NCBI RefSeq assembly: GCF_038007465.1 | Contig: NZ_JBBOXF010000001.1 | Location: forward strand, 3,669,001-3,733,000 | Source: Sporosarcina sp. FSL K6-1508 | Lineage (GTDB): Bacteria; Bacillota; Bacilli; Bacillales_A; Planococcaceae | Direction: 5' to 3' | Length of the DNA: 64,000 nt | Part shown: one piece after another, positions 16,140 through 24,826 of the stretch | Numbering within the stretch: the stretch's first letter is position 1 | How the letters are laid out: each line of letters starts with the position of its first letter | Notes under the pieces: generated by a model | What the model saw: only the letters and a program-made list of their open reading frames with translations | What the model was told of the DNA's origin: nothing | Database searches by the model: none | Made by a program: the position numbers and the translations under genes

Positions 16140-17431
16140 TTTTTACGTTTCAATCTCCTTTCCCGTTTTTTAAATCGTTCTACTTCCTGAGCCATTTTCT
16201 TTTTATAACCAGGTTTCACTTTTGCAGGCTTTTGAACGAATGAAATCGCTTTACGGTCGATGTCATCTTCTTCTTTTACTCGATTGCGTCTTGCATGGCG
16301 TTCTTTTACTTCGACCCATTCACCATTTTTCACTTCTTCGTGAACAAACGGAATGCCCATCTTTTCAATTCTGACTACTTTATCGTCTTCAGATGGCTCA
16401 TATAGTGTAATTGCTGTTCCCTTAAGCCCAGCACGCGCAGTACGCCCGACACGGTGAATGAAAAACTCAAGATCATCCGGCAACTCGAAGTTAATAACAT
16501 GACTGACACCTGGAATATCAATTCCGCGTGCCGCAAGATCTGTCGCTACAATATACTGGAATTCAAGATCACGGACTTGTTTCATCATCCGCGTACGTTC
16601 ACGCGGTGTTAGATCCCCATGAATTCTTCCAACCTTAATGCCATTTTCCCCTAGGAAAGTTGCAAGCCCTTCAGCATTTTGCCTCGTATTCATAAAGATG
16701 ATCGCCAAATAGGGGTTGATGCCTTCCATTACTTGCAACAACTTTTTCTTTTTACTCATGCTGCGAACAGGAACAAGTGAATAATGCATGCCCTCTGTCA
16801 ATGGTCTCCGTTCACCAATTTTCACATGAACAGGCGATTCCATATATTTAGTTAAAAATGGTTTTAGTTTCTCAGGAATCGTCGCCGAAAATACATACAT
16901 TTCCAGTTTGGCAGGCATTTTGGATGCGAACTTATCGATATCCTCAATAAAGCCCATATCGAATGCGAGATCAGCTTCATCTATAACTAAAATTTTTGCT
17001 GTATGAATAGAAAGAGCGCCATTTTCAGACATATCGCTAATTCGTCCCGGTGTCCCCACAATAATATGCGGATTCGACTTTAATTTCCCGATAGATCGTT
17101 GTTTGTCCGTACCTCCTATAAGCAGCGAACTGCGCACGTCGGTACCTTCTGTCATCTTAGCAAGTTCATTGTACAGTTGCGTCGCCAACTCTCTTGTCGG
17201 AGCTGTGATAACTGCTTGCAGTTCATCAACAGTTGCATCTGTACGTTCTAATACTGGAATAAGGAAACTATGAGATTTACCCGTTCCTGTATGTGCTTGT
17301 CCGATTGCATTCGTCCCTTTCAGGATGAGCGGTATAATTTCCTTTTGTATCGGTGTCGGATTCTCAAAGCCGAGCCTCCCGATTGCTTCCCGTATAAACG
17401 GTTTAAATTGATAGTCTGTGAATTTAGACAT
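16136..17431 (-). CDS. cshB: DEAD-box RNA helicase CshB
   Basis: A 431-residue ATP-dependent RNA helicase. The Q motif (around Phe22 and Gln29), Walker A AHTGTGKS (46-53), DEAD, SAT and HRVGRTARAG are all present, with a basic C-terminal tail (KKRERRLKRKK) likely to bind RNA. The start at 17431 has a TAGGAGGG site; the frame extends further upstream without support. In B. subtilis CshB is linked to cold growth and RNA metabolism. It is cotranscribed with nfo and divergent from yqfQ across a palindrome-rich spacer. Confidence 0.95.
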   Translation of the reverse strand: MSKFTDYQFKPFIREAIGRLGFENPTPIQKEIIPLILKGTNAIGQAHTGTGKSHSFLIPVLERTDATVDELQAVITAPTRELATQLYNELAKMTEGTDVRSSLLIGGTDKQRSIGKLKSNPHIIVGTPGRISDMSENGALSIHTAKILVIDEADLAFDMGFIEDIDKFASKMPAKLEMYVFSATIPEKLKPFLTKYMESPVHVKIGERRPLTEGMHYSLVPVRSMSKKKKLLQVMEGINPYLAIIFMNTRQNAEGLATFLGENGIKVGRIHGDLTPRERTRMMKQVRDLEFQYIVATDLAARGIDIPGVSHVINFELPDDLEFFIHRVGRTARAGLKGTAITLYEPSEDDKVVRIEKMGIPFVHEEVKNGEWVEVKERHARRNRVKEEDDIDRKAISFVQKPAKVKPGYKKKMAQEVERFKKRERRLKRKK

Positions 17432-17480
17432 TCGTAACCCTCCTAATGTACACCTATTGTAACACGATTTCGTTCCGCCG

Positions 17481-17512
17481 TATGCGATTTTCGCATAGTA
17501 TACTATGTGAAA
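17481..17512. promoter_or_regulatory. Overlapping palindromes between cshB and yqfQ
   Basis: TATGCGA-TTT-TCGCATA (17481-17497) overlaps a near-perfect 24-bp palindrome TTTCGCATAGTATACTATGTGAAA (17489-17512) with a 14-bp perfect core. The core contains a TATACT -10-like box readable on both strands. It looks like an operator for the divergent genes; I know no regulator for it. Confidence 0.45.
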
Positions 17513-17543
17513 GTTCATTCTAATTTATCGAAAGGAGATAATT

Positions 17544-18017
17544 ATGAGGTATGAATCCTTTTATCCGTTCGCACGACAACAATCGCCCCCACCTTCCAGG
17601 GGACTAATGGGCTTCGGACTGCCTCCTCAAACTGGTCAGGCTCAACCTCCCAGACAACCATTCATGAATGGGCCGATGGGTAATCCACCTGGTGGTCCCA
17701 TGGGCAATCCAGCCGGTGGTCCGAATCCCGGTCAAGGGATGCAGCAAGCTCCATCCAGAATAGATGGGTATATGCAAACAGCTAACCGATTTTTGAATAC
17801 GGCACAGCAATTCGCGCCTATGGTCCAGCAGTTTGCCCCCATGGTTCAAAACTTGCCTGCGATGTGGCGATTATATAAAGGTTTTCAATCATTGCCACCT
17901 GCAGCCGGCAGCGTCGGATCACCCGCAAGTGGAGTGGCCGCAGCCGCGCGGTCAACTGTTGCAAATCCAACGCCAGGTCCATCAGTTCCCCGCATCTTTC
18001 AGCCGCCCATCCGATAA
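17544..18017 (+). CDS. yqfQ: YqfQ/VrrA-like proline- and glycine-rich protein
   Basis: A 157-residue protein with a low-complexity N-terminal half rich in Pro, Gly and Met (residues 10-70, including near-repeats GPMGNPPGG and GPMGNPAGG). A helical segment around 78-112 carries tandem QQFAPMV units. The tail is again Ala/Pro-rich. This architecture fits the YqfQ/VrrA-like family found beside ispH in Bacillales. The biochemical role is unknown; VrrA-type genes are known for variable repeats. It starts after AAAGGAGATAATT. Confidence 0.8.
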   Translation: MRYESFYPFARQQSPPPSRGLMGFGLPPQTGQAQPPRQPFMNGPMGNPPGGPMGNPAGGPNPGQGMQQAPSRIDGYMQTANRFLNTAQQFAPMVQQFAPMVQNLPAMWRLYKGFQSLPPAAGSVGSPASGVAAAARSTVANPTPGPSVPRIFQPPIR

Positions 18018-18020
18018 TTT

Positions 18021-18049
18021 TTGAATCCGCCGCTCAACTCAGCTATAAT
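18021..18049 (+). promoter_or_regulatory. Sigma-A promoter of ispH
   Basis: TTGAAT (18021-18026), a 17-bp spacer and perfect TATAAT (18044-18049), about 33 bp upstream of the ispH start. Confidence 0.7.
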
Positions 18050-18082
18050 GGATAGTAGATCCTATTAGAGGAGTGAGACTGC

Positions 18083-19060
18083 ATGAAAGTTTTAAAGATT
18101 ACCCCGAGGGGTTATTGTTATGGGGTCGTCGACGCAATGATCATCGCGAGAAATGCGGCACTCGACAAAACATTGCCGAGACCCATTTATATATTGGGAA
18201 TGATTGTCCATAACAAGCATGTGACAGATGCGTTTGAAGATGATGGCATCATCACACTAGATGGTGAAAACCGGTTAGAAATTCTTGAAAAAGTTGAATC
18301 AGGAACAGTCATCTTCACTGCACATGGTGTTTCACCGGAAGTACGTGAACTTGCAAAAAGAAAAGGTCTCGTTTCGATTGATGCAACTTGTCCGGATGTA
18401 ACTGTAACCCACGACCTGATCGAAGAAAAGACTGCCGAAGGTTACGATATCATTTACGTTGGAAAAAAACATCATCCCGAGCCAGAAGGAGCAATTGGAG
18501 TGGCACCGCACGCAGTACATTTGATTGAAACGACTGAAGATGTCGATAACCTGAATGTGCAGAACTCCAAACTGCTCGTAACGAACCAAACGACAATGAG
18601 CCAATGGGATGTTGTTCACATTATGGACGCACTTAAAGTAAAATATCCACATATCGAAGTCCATAAGGAAATCTGTCTTGCGACTCAAGTGAGACAAGAG
18701 GCCGTCGCTCAACAGGCAGGTGAATCAGACCTTCTCATCGTTGTAGGCGATCCGATGAGTAATAACTCGAACCGTCTGACACAAGTCTCTGTCGAAATTG
18801 CTGGCACACCATCGTACCGAATTTCGGATGTTTCTGAACTGGACGTGAAGTGGTTGGAAGGCATCGAAACTGTCGGTGTTACAGCCGGTGCTTCAACACC
18901 GACATTGATTGTTCGCGAAGTGATTGCTTTCCTTGAAAAATTCAATCCAGAAGATCCTTCTACACATCTTCCAGAGCGGAAATTCCAATTAGAAAAAATC
19001 TTGCCGAAAATTAAAAATCCGTCGCCTGTAACGCGAATCGAGCCTTACGCTACAACTTAA
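18083..19060 (+). CDS. ispH: 4-hydroxy-3-methylbut-2-enyl diphosphate reductase
   Basis: A 325-residue iron-sulfur enzyme, last step of the MEP pathway, producing IPP and DMAPP from the ispG product. Cluster ligands are Cys12 (RGYCYGV), Cys103 (DATCPDV) and Cys198 (EICLATQVRQ). Start after GAGGAGTGAG. It is monocistronic, with its own promoter and terminator. Confidence 0.97.
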   Translation: MKVLKITPRGYCYGVVDAMIIARNAALDKTLPRPIYILGMIVHNKHVTDAFEDDGIITLDGENRLEILEKVESGTVIFTAHGVSPEVRELAKRKGLVSIDATCPDVTVTHDLIEEKTAEGYDIIYVGKKHHPEPEGAIGVAPHAVHLIETTEDVDNLNVQNSKLLVTNQTTMSQWDVVHIMDALKVKYPHIEVHKEICLATQVRQEAVAQQAGESDLLIVVGDPMSNNSNRLTQVSVEIAGTPSYRISDVSELDVKWLEGIETVGVTAGASTPTLIVREVIAFLEKFNPEDPSTHLPERKFQLEKILPKIKNPSPVTRIEPYATT

Positions 19061-19063
19061 GTA

Positions 19064-19117
19064 AAGCGCTAGACGCTAGAAGCCTAGACACTACTCCGTG
19101 TCTAAAAACTTTTCGGA
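19064..19117. repeat. Short intergenic repeat, GCGCTAGAC...CTAAAAACTT type
   Basis: AAGCGCTAGACGCTAGAAGC followed by TAGACACTACTCCGTGTCTAAAAACTT. Similar start and end motifs occur at 55164-55200 and 58385-58425 on the minus strand, and a related AGACGCTGGA...TAGAC stretch at 32326-32348. GACAC/GTGTC forms a small hairpin. The similarity is loose, so the family is tentative. Confidence 0.4.
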
Positions 19118-19128
19118 TGTTTTGAATG

Positions 19129-19162
19129 AACCAGCCTCCTATTCAGGATGGCTGGTTTTTTC
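19129..19162 (+). terminator. Intrinsic terminator after ispH
   Basis: AACCAGCC pairs with GGCTGGTT (extended by TCCT/AGGA), followed by TTTTTTCTC on the plus strand. Confidence 0.85.
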
Positions 19163-19170
19163 TCAATCCA

Positions 19171-20289
19171 TCAAATAAAAGTAAATGGTTCTGTAATGAT
19201 TTCCGATTCGATGAACGAGACATTATAACGGGCTTCTATACAAGCCGCCTTCATATGATTCGCTACTCCTTGAATCATCACTTTTTCAATATTATGTCCA
19301 GGGTCGATAACGGCAAGCCCCATCGCCTGTGCATCATGAGCGACATGATAATACAAATCGCCAGTTACGAGAACGTCCGCTCCGCTTCGTTTAGCGGCTC
19401 CTATATATTTATTGCCGTCTCCACCTAGTACCGCAACCTTTAGGATTTCTTTATTTGGATCACCTACAAATCGGAGTGCCGGGACATCGAATGCAATTTT
19501 TACAAGTTCCGCAAATTGTGCAAGAGTGGTCTTTTCCTCAAGTTTTCCAACACGCCCTAGGCCATATTGATTCGCCTCTTGATCAAGAGCAATAAGATCA
19601 TATGCTGGCTCTTCGTACGGATGGGATGCCAGCATCGCCTTCAGCACTTTACTGCGGAGCGGTCCCGGCAGTATTACTTCGATTCTCTCTTCATTGACCT
19701 CTTCACCTTTACCGACTTCCCCAATGAATGGCTCGGCTCCTGTGGTTGGTGTAAAACGCCCAATGCCTGTTGAACTGAAACTGCATCCAGTATAGTCGCC
19801 AATCGCTCCTGCTCCCGCCTTTTCCAACGCTTGTCTAATTTCTTCTGCATGGGTGACAGGACTAAAGATAATTAACTTATAAAGCAGTTCAGAATAGGTC
19901 GGCTCCACGATCTCCGTGTCAACTAAACCAAGTTCTCTAGCTAACATATCATTCACGCCGCCGGGTGCGACATCTAAATTCGTATGAGCTGCATAGACAG
20001 CAATATCATTTTTAATACACTTTTCAATCATGCTGCCTTGCGGTGTTTCCGTCAAAAGGCCTTTCAATGGTCTGTAAATTGGCGGATGGTGCGCGATAAT
20101 GAGGTTAGCACCTTTTCGGATTGCCTCATCAATGACTTCTTCGTTGACATCTAAGGTGACTAGCACGCTTTCTACACTGCGGTTCAATTGTCCGATGTGA
20201 AGCCCTACCGGATCACCATCCATTGCAAAACGTTTTGGTGACCACTTTTCAAAAAGCGCAATAACTTCATGCCCATTTACTTTTTTCAC
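19171..20289 (-). CDS. yqfO: Nif3-like dinuclear metal-centre protein (YqfO)
   Basis: A 372-residue NIF3-family protein with the long middle insertion typical of the YqfO subfamily (a PII/CutA-like domain, about residues 130-230). Metal-site residues are visible in IIAHHPPIYRPLKG and VIDPGHNIEK. Proposed roles range from GTP cyclohydrolase-like to metal handling; none is settled. The start is GTG 20289, overlapping the trmK TGA as GTGA, with GGAAGGTG upstream, so the two genes are coupled. Confidence 0.92.
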   Translation of the reverse strand: MKKVNGHEVIALFEKWSPKRFAMDGDPVGLHIGQLNRSVESVLVTLDVNEEVIDEAIRKGANLIIAHHPPIYRPLKGLLTETPQGSMIEKCIKNDIAVYAAHTNLDVAPGGVNDMLARELGLVDTEIVEPTYSELLYKLIIFSPVTHAEEIRQALEKAGAGAIGDYTGCSFSSTGIGRFTPTTGAEPFIGEVGKGEEVNEERIEVILPGPLRSKVLKAMLASHPYEEPAYDLIALDQEANQYGLGRVGKLEEKTTLAQFAELVKIAFDVPALRFVGDPNKEILKVAVLGGDGNKYIGAAKRSGADVLVTGDLYYHVAHDAQAMGLAVIDPGHNIEKVMIQGVANHMKAACIEARYNVSFIESEIITEPFTFI

Positions 20290-20984
20290 GTTGTCAACAC
20301 CTTCCCAACTAATTCAATATAACCTGACATTTGTTCTTTTTTCTTTTTGATTGCATCTGTTTCAGCTGTTTTTTTGAGGGAAGCAAGTACTCGATTCCAT
20401 TCCGCCAATTCACCTTCCCATTTTTCAAGGAATACATCGGTTTTGGAAGCAAGCAAGAAAGGTCCTGCCATCAATTCTAGTTCCCCATACATTGCCTGTC
20501 CTTTTTCCAGCACGATAATTTCATATATTTTGCCGTCTTCTTTCAAAATATGCTCATCAATAATTGTCCACTTATTAGAAACGGCCCATTCGCGGATTGC
20601 CCTTGAATAGATATTCGGCTGTGCAATGATTCGGTTCACTTGGGAAAGTCGCTCTTTGCCGCTTTCTAAGATTGTAGCGATTAGCGGGCCTCCCATTCCT
20701 GCGATTGTCACCGTATCGACAGCATCCCCTTCTTCAATAGCAAACAGACCATCTGCCAGTCTAACCGTAATGGCTTCTGAAAAACCTTCTCGTCTTACAT
20801 TTTTAACTGCGGATTCATACGGCCCTTTCGCTACTTCTCCTGCAATTGCTGTCTTCACTTTCTTTGTATGAACTAGAAAACAAGGCAAATAAGCATGATC
20901 ACTGCCAATATCTGCAACCACTGCCCCTTCCTTGACGTAAGAAGCGACCGCCTTTAATCTGTTAGATAATCGTTCGGAATTCAA
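20286..20984 (-). CDS. trmK: tRNA (adenine22-N1)-methyltransferase TrmK
   Basis: A 232-residue SAM-dependent methyltransferase making m1A22 in tRNA. The SAM motif ADIGSDHAYLP is at about residues 24-34 and TIAGMGGPLI follows. The best start is TTG 20984, seven bases after GAAAGGCGG; upstream residues in frame have no site and do not fit the family. It is operonic with yqfO. Confidence 0.92.
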   Translation of the reverse strand: MNSERLSNRLKAVASYVKEGAVVADIGSDHAYLPCFLVHTKKVKTAIAGEVAKGPYESAVKNVRREGFSEAITVRLADGLFAIEEGDAVDTVTIAGMGGPLIATILESGKERLSQVNRIIAQPNIYSRAIREWAVSNKWTIIDEHILKEDGKIYEIIVLEKGQAMYGELELMAGPFLLASKTDVFLEKWEGELAEWNRVLASLKKTAETDAIKKKKEQMSGYIELVGKVLTT

Positions 20985-21049
20985 ATAATCGCCGCCTTTC
21001 AATGCTTTAATTGTATTAGATTTTGTCTTATTTTGCACATTACATAAAT

Positions 21050-21093
21050 AGAAAAAGCCATCAGTCGACAGAAACGCTCTGCTAACTGACAGC
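21050..21093 (-). terminator. Probable terminator after cccA
   Basis: GCCATCAGT (21057-21065) pairs with ACTGACAGC (21085-21093) with two G-U pairs around a 19-base loop; five T follow on the minus strand. Imperfect. Confidence 0.45.
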
Positions 21094-21109
21094 TCTTCCT
21101 CATTAAGGA

Positions 21110-21475
21110 TTATTTAAGTGATAAAATATAATCTGCCATTGCATCTAGCTCGGCATCATCTGTAATGCCTTGAGGTGGCATTGCGTTTTTACCATTTTTA
21201 ATGGTGTCTTTAATTTCTTCCTTAGATAGGCTAGTTCCAACCAAACCTGGCCCCATTCCACCTGAAAGATCTCCGCCGTGACAGCCGATACATTTACCTT
21301 GAGCAACTGCTTCAGCATCAAATTCTGCTGAACTTTCAGCTTCTTCAGTTACTGCATCTTCACCTTGTCCAGCGATTTCTTTTTTCTGATCAAGTCCATA
21401 GAGGGACATGAAGAAAATAAGACCGATTCCAAGCGCAAAAATTAAGATATAAGGCACAATTGGATTTCTACTCAT
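21110..21475 (-). CDS. cccA: Membrane-anchored cytochrome c-550
   Basis: A 121-residue c-type cytochrome. A membrane anchor at residues 8-27 is followed by an acidic linker and a heme domain outside the membrane. Heme attachment is CIGCH (Cys62, Cys65, His66); the sixth ligand is probably Met99 in AMPPQG. It carries electrons in respiration. It sits near rpoD as in B. subtilis, but here an acyl-CoA dehydrogenase gene intervenes. The start follows GGGAGGG. Confidence 0.93.
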   Translation of the reverse strand: MSRNPIVPYILIFALGIGLIFFMSLYGLDQKKEIAGQGEDAVTEEAESSAEFDAEAVAQGKCIGCHGGDLSGGMGPGLVGTSLSKEEIKDTIKNGKNAMPPQGITDDAELDAMADYILSLK

Positions 21476-21623
21476 TGAATTACCCTCCCTTATCAGGATC
21501 TATTCTGTAATGAATACAGTTCACAACTATTATTGTACTGTATCCGCAAGAAAACTGAAAGAGTTATCGATGATCTTTTCGTTGTTTGTGACAAATTCGA
21601 CAAATATTTAAGTGTTATCTATA

Positions 21624-21738
21624 CAATATATGTCGAATTTAAAAATTCATTGAATTCGCTTCGGTGCTAGGGATGCCTCACGTCCTTGTAAGGCGCCTCC
21701 GTTCAGTAATTATATAGGCAATCATTTGTTCAATAAAG
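21624..21738. repeat. AT-rich dispersed repeat R1, copy 1
   Basis: The stretch contains AATTCATTGAATTCGCTTCGG, then AAGGCGCCTCCGTTCAGT, then TATATAGG and CATTTGTTCAATA. The same ordered blocks recur at 46692-46783 and, reversed, at 63065-63190 plus 63520-63575; diverged copies lie at 46548-46639 and 41257-41320. It occupies most of the 293-bp spacer between cccA and the acyl-CoA dehydrogenase gene; I see no gene there. Confidence 0.7.
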
Positions 21739-21768
21739 ATAGAGTTACTGGCATCTTTTGCTTTTTTG

Positions 21769-22908
21769 TTAACAGCCGATTAATCGCGCGATGACCATTC
21801 TTTGTACTTCCGAAGTACCTTCTCCTATTTCAAGAAGCTTTGCATCCCGCATATAGCGTTCGACTTCATATTCTTTCATATAACCATAACCGCCATGAAT
21901 CTGGATCGCTTCGCTTGCCACTTCCATAGCTATTTCTGATGCATACAGTTTACACATTGAAGCTTCTTTTGAAAATGGACGTCCCTGATCTTTAAGCCAA
22001 GCTGCTTTATGGACCATAGTACGCGCCAGTTCAATTTTCATCGCCATATCAGCCAGCTTAAATTGCGTGATTTGGAATTCAGAAAGTGTTTTGCCGAATT
22101 GCTTACGTTCTTTGGAGTATCGAAGTGCACGATCAAACGCCGCCTGGGCAATCCCTACCGCCATAGCACCGATTCCAATACGTCCACCGTCTAATGTAAC
22201 GAGGAACTGGCGGAAACCGTTCCCTCGTGTCCCTAGAAGGTTTTCTTTCGGTACACGGACGTTATCAAGCACAAGCTCTGTCGTATTAGAAGCATTAAGC
22301 CCCATTTTTTCATAGTTATCGATAACCGTGAAGCCTTCTGCATCGGTCGGTACGATAATTGCGCTGATTTCTTTATTCCCGCCTTCATTCCCCGTGATAG
22401 CGGTAATTGCAAGATGCTTGGCATAGCTCGCATTCGTGATGAATACTTTGGAGCCGTTGATGACATAATCATCCCCATCTTCTTTTGCTGTTGTTTGCGT
22501 CCCACCCGCATCCGACCCAGCATTTGATTCCGTCAATCCAAAAGCGCCAAACGATTCCCCTGTACAAATTGGCGTCAAATACTTATGTTTCTGTTCTTCG
22601 GTGCCAAATAGGTTGAGTGGTGCTCCCCCCAATGAAATATGCGCCGAATATGTAATTCCTGTTGAAGCACATGCACGGCTTAGTTCTTCCGTAACAATTG
22701 CGAAACTTATGGTATCGGCTCCCCCGCCTCCATACTCCTCTGAAAAAGGTAAACCCATCATTCCCATATCTGAGAGTCGTTTAAACACCTCAACTGGAAA
22801 CTCTTTTGTCCGGTCGCGATCGATTGCACCTGGTGCGACAACTTCATCCGCGAATTCCCGAATCATTTTTTTGATCATCTGCTGTTCTTCTGTCAAATCG
22901 AAATTCAA
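21769..22908 (-). CDS. Acyl-CoA dehydrogenase
   Basis: A 379-residue FAD enzyme for the first step of beta-oxidation or of branched-chain acyl-CoA breakdown. It has the FAD signature AFGLTESNAGSDAGG, the RKQFGKTLSEFQ segment and the catalytic glutamate in IGEGTSEVQRM. I prefer TTG 22908 (reading MNFDLTEEQQM) because GGGG directly abuts the ATG at 22917 with no spacer, whereas it lies nine bases from the TTG. The promoter carries a perfect-consensus cre at the start site, so CcpA repression by sugars is likely. The acyl chain preference is not readable. It is inserted between cccA and rpoD. Confidence 0.92.
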   Translation of the reverse strand: MNFDLTEEQQMIKKMIREFADEVVAPGAIDRDRTKEFPVEVFKRLSDMGMMGLPFSEEYGGGGADTISFAIVTEELSRACASTGITYSAHISLGGAPLNLFGTEEQKHKYLTPICTGESFGAFGLTESNAGSDAGGTQTTAKEDGDDYVINGSKVFITNASYAKHLAITAITGNEGGNKEISAIIVPTDAEGFTVIDNYEKMGLNASNTTELVLDNVRVPKENLLGTRGNGFRQFLVTLDGGRIGIGAMAVGIAQAAFDRALRYSKERKQFGKTLSEFQITQFKLADMAMKIELARTMVHKAAWLKDQGRPFSKEASMCKLYASEIAMEVASEAIQIHGGYGYMKEYEVERYMRDAKLLEIGEGTSEVQRMVIARLIGC

Positions 22909-22926
22909 CGTCTTCATCCCCTTTGT

Positions 22927-22940
22927 TGTGAACGCTTACA
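22927..22940. promoter_or_regulatory. cre site (CcpA operator) of the acyl-CoA dehydrogenase
   Basis: TGTAAGCGTTCACA on the minus strand matches every position of the recalled consensus TGWAANCGNTNWCA. It lies immediately downstream of the -10 box, at about +1 to +14. Confidence 0.8.
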
Positions 22941-22946
22941 AATTCA

Positions 22947-22976
22947 ATTATAACGAATTGTCCTACGTTTTCACAA
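22947..22976 (-). promoter_or_regulatory. Sigma-A promoter of the acyl-CoA dehydrogenase
   Basis: The minus strand has TTGTGA (22971-22976), an 18-bp spacer and TATAAT (22947-22952). Confidence 0.65.
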
Positions 22977-23011
22977 CTAATATTGAATCCCTATCAAAAG
23001 AATACGAGAAT

Positions 23012-23563
23012 TCAAAAAGAAATAAGCAAAAAACCGATAATCAGAAGCAATCCTGCTGCGCCCGAAATTGTGAAATATAGCAATTTAAGCATACGACCTG
23101 CAAATAACCAGAGGAGGCAGTTCAATATGAGCAATCCAATTAGTAACATTGTATGCCCTTCAAAAAAGACACCCCATAACTTCAGTGACATTAAAAGCAA
23201 CATAAAGGAGGCTACTATGTATAGAAAAGGCCCGATACCCGATTGGACAGTTGATTTGCGCAATGTCAACAGTAAAAACGCTAACGAAACAACAGCTGCC
23301 AGCGTAATTGTCAGAACCGGATAATGGACAAATACAAACATGCAACCACTCACAATTATCGCTAGGATTGCTAGCATATTAATTGTCCTTTTCGATTTCT
23401 TTTTTTCCTTCACAAGAATCGCATCCGTCACTTTTGCTTCCTTCTCATCCTCCCCTTGCGCGTAGAGAGTGATGAGAAAATCACAGTAATGCTCAGGCAA
23501 TAACTTATTCTGTTTCCAATACTTTATTTCCGATATAATTATTCGTTTTCGCTGTGGATTCAT
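23012..23563 (-). CDS. Uncharacterised membrane protein with conserved cytosolic head
   Basis: A 183-residue protein that I do not recognise by name. The N-terminal ~60 residues are soluble (KRIIISEIKYWKQNKLLPEH, then YCDFLITLYAQGE), similar in style to the heads of DUF2157 membrane proteins; about five hydrophobic helices follow from residue 67 onward. The start at 23563 has AAGGAGCG at nine bases. It lies downstream of rpoD but beyond a strong bidirectional terminator, so it is probably transcribed separately, with the acyl-CoA dehydrogenase gene next on the same strand. Confidence 0.8.
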   Translation of the reverse strand: MNPQRKRIIISEIKYWKQNKLLPEHYCDFLITLYAQGEDEKEAKVTDAILVKEKKKSKRTINMLAILAIIVSGCMFVFVHYPVLTITLAAVVSLAFLLLTLRKSTVQSGIGPFLYIVASFMLLLMSLKLWGVFFEGHTMLLIGLLILNCLLWLFAGRMLKLLYFTISGAAGLLLIIGFLLISF

Positions 23564-23636
23564 AACGTAGATCGCTCCTTGAGAAATATAGGAAAAGCCT
23601 TGGTACACCATTGAGCCGCTCAGTTTCTTGGCAGTG

Positions 23637-23674
23637 AAAAAAGCATCGGCACAAATTATGCCGATGCCTTTTTT
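23637..23674. terminator. Bidirectional-type terminator after rpoD
   Basis: GCATCGGCA (23643-23651) pairs with TGCCGATGC (23659-23667), with six A before and seven T after; on the minus strand it ends the dnaG-rpoD transcript. Confidence 0.92.
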
Positions 23675-24792
23675 TATTCAAGAAAATCTTTTAATCGCTT
23701 ACTTCTAGATGGGTGCCGCAGTTTGCGTAATGCTTTCGCCTCAATTTGACGAATTCGTTCACGGGTAACACCGAACACTTTCCCTACTTCTTCAAGCGTT
23801 CTAGTACGGCCATCATCTAAACCGAAACGAAGGCGCAGTACGTTTTCTTCTCTGTCTGTCAACGTATCAAGGACGTCTTCCAATTGTTCTTTCAATAACT
23901 CATACGCTGCATGATCAGACGGTGATTGTGCCTCAGAGTCTTCTATGAAGTCACCAAGATGAGAATCATCCTCTTCACCAATTGGCGTTTCAAGCGATAC
24001 AGGCTCTTGTGCAATTTTTAGGATTTCACGTACTTTTTCAGCGGTTAAATCCATTTCTTCTCCAATTTCTTCTGGCGATGGTTCACGTCCAAGGTCTTGT
24101 AGCAATTGACGCTGCACTCGAATTAATTTATTAATGGTTTCAACCATATGAACGGGAATCCGAATCGTACGGGCTTGGTCCGCGATTGCACGAGTGATAG
24201 CCTGACGTATCCACCATGTTGCGTAAGTACTGAACTTGAATCCTTTTGTATGGTCGAATTTCTCTACTGCTTTTATAAGTCCCATATTCCCTTCCTGAAT
24301 TAAGTCAAGGAACAGCATGCCCCGTCCAACATACCTTTTCGCAATACTAACGACTAAACGCAGGTTTGCTTCCGCAAGTCGCTTCTTTGCCTCTTCATCG
24401 CCATCTAAAATACGGATAGCAAGCTCAACTTCTTCTGCACCTGTCAGTAAATCGACACGTCCAATTTCTTTTAAATACATTCTCACTGGATCATTGATTT
24501 TAACGCCGGGCGGTACACTAAGGTCATTCAAATCAAATTTTTCTTCCGCAACTATTTTGCCGTCTTCTCCGGCTTCTTCATCAGCTTTACGGTCCATCTC
24601 AATTCCTTGCACTTCAAGCAAGTCAAGGAATTCCTCGAACTGTTCAGGCTCCATTTCAAATACAGATAATTTTTCAGTTACCTCATCAAGCGTAAGTTCA
24701 CCTGTTTTCTTTCCGGCCTCCAACAGATTTGCTTTCACTTCTTCAACAGTCATTTCAATTTCCATATCTTCAGATTGTTCTTTTTTACTCAT
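23674..24792 (-). CDS. rpoD: Primary sigma factor SigA (RpoD)
   Basis: A 372-residue housekeeping sigma factor. Region 1.1 is acidic; regions 2.1-2.4 include the conserved FSTYATWWIRQAITRAI segment for -10 recognition; region 4.2 near the C-terminus includes VTRERIRQIEAKALRKLR for -35 recognition. The start follows a perfect AAGGAGG. It lies downstream of dnaG in the classical macromolecular-synthesis operon; rpsU is not adjacent in the visible part. Confidence 0.98.
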   Translation of the reverse strand: MSKKEQSEDMEIEMTVEEVKANLLEAGKKTGELTLDEVTEKLSVFEMEPEQFEEFLDLLEVQGIEMDRKADEEAGEDGKIVAEEKFDLNDLSVPPGVKINDPVRMYLKEIGRVDLLTGAEEVELAIRILDGDEEAKKRLAEANLRLVVSIAKRYVGRGMLFLDLIQEGNMGLIKAVEKFDHTKGFKFSTYATWWIRQAITRAIADQARTIRIPVHMVETINKLIRVQRQLLQDLGREPSPEEIGEEMDLTAEKVREILKIAQEPVSLETPIGEEDDSHLGDFIEDSEAQSPSDHAAYELLKEQLEDVLDTLTDREENVLRLRFGLDDGRTRTLEEVGKVFGVTRERIRQIEAKALRKLRHPSRSKRLKDFLE

Positions 24793-24826
24793 CTTACCCG
24801 TTCCTCCTTAGTACACCGGAAAACGA

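Noticed and set aside
17432..17518. Longer N-terminus for CshB
   Set aside because: The extra 29 residues do not fit the DEAD-box family, and AGGAGGG is positioned for the ATG at 17431.
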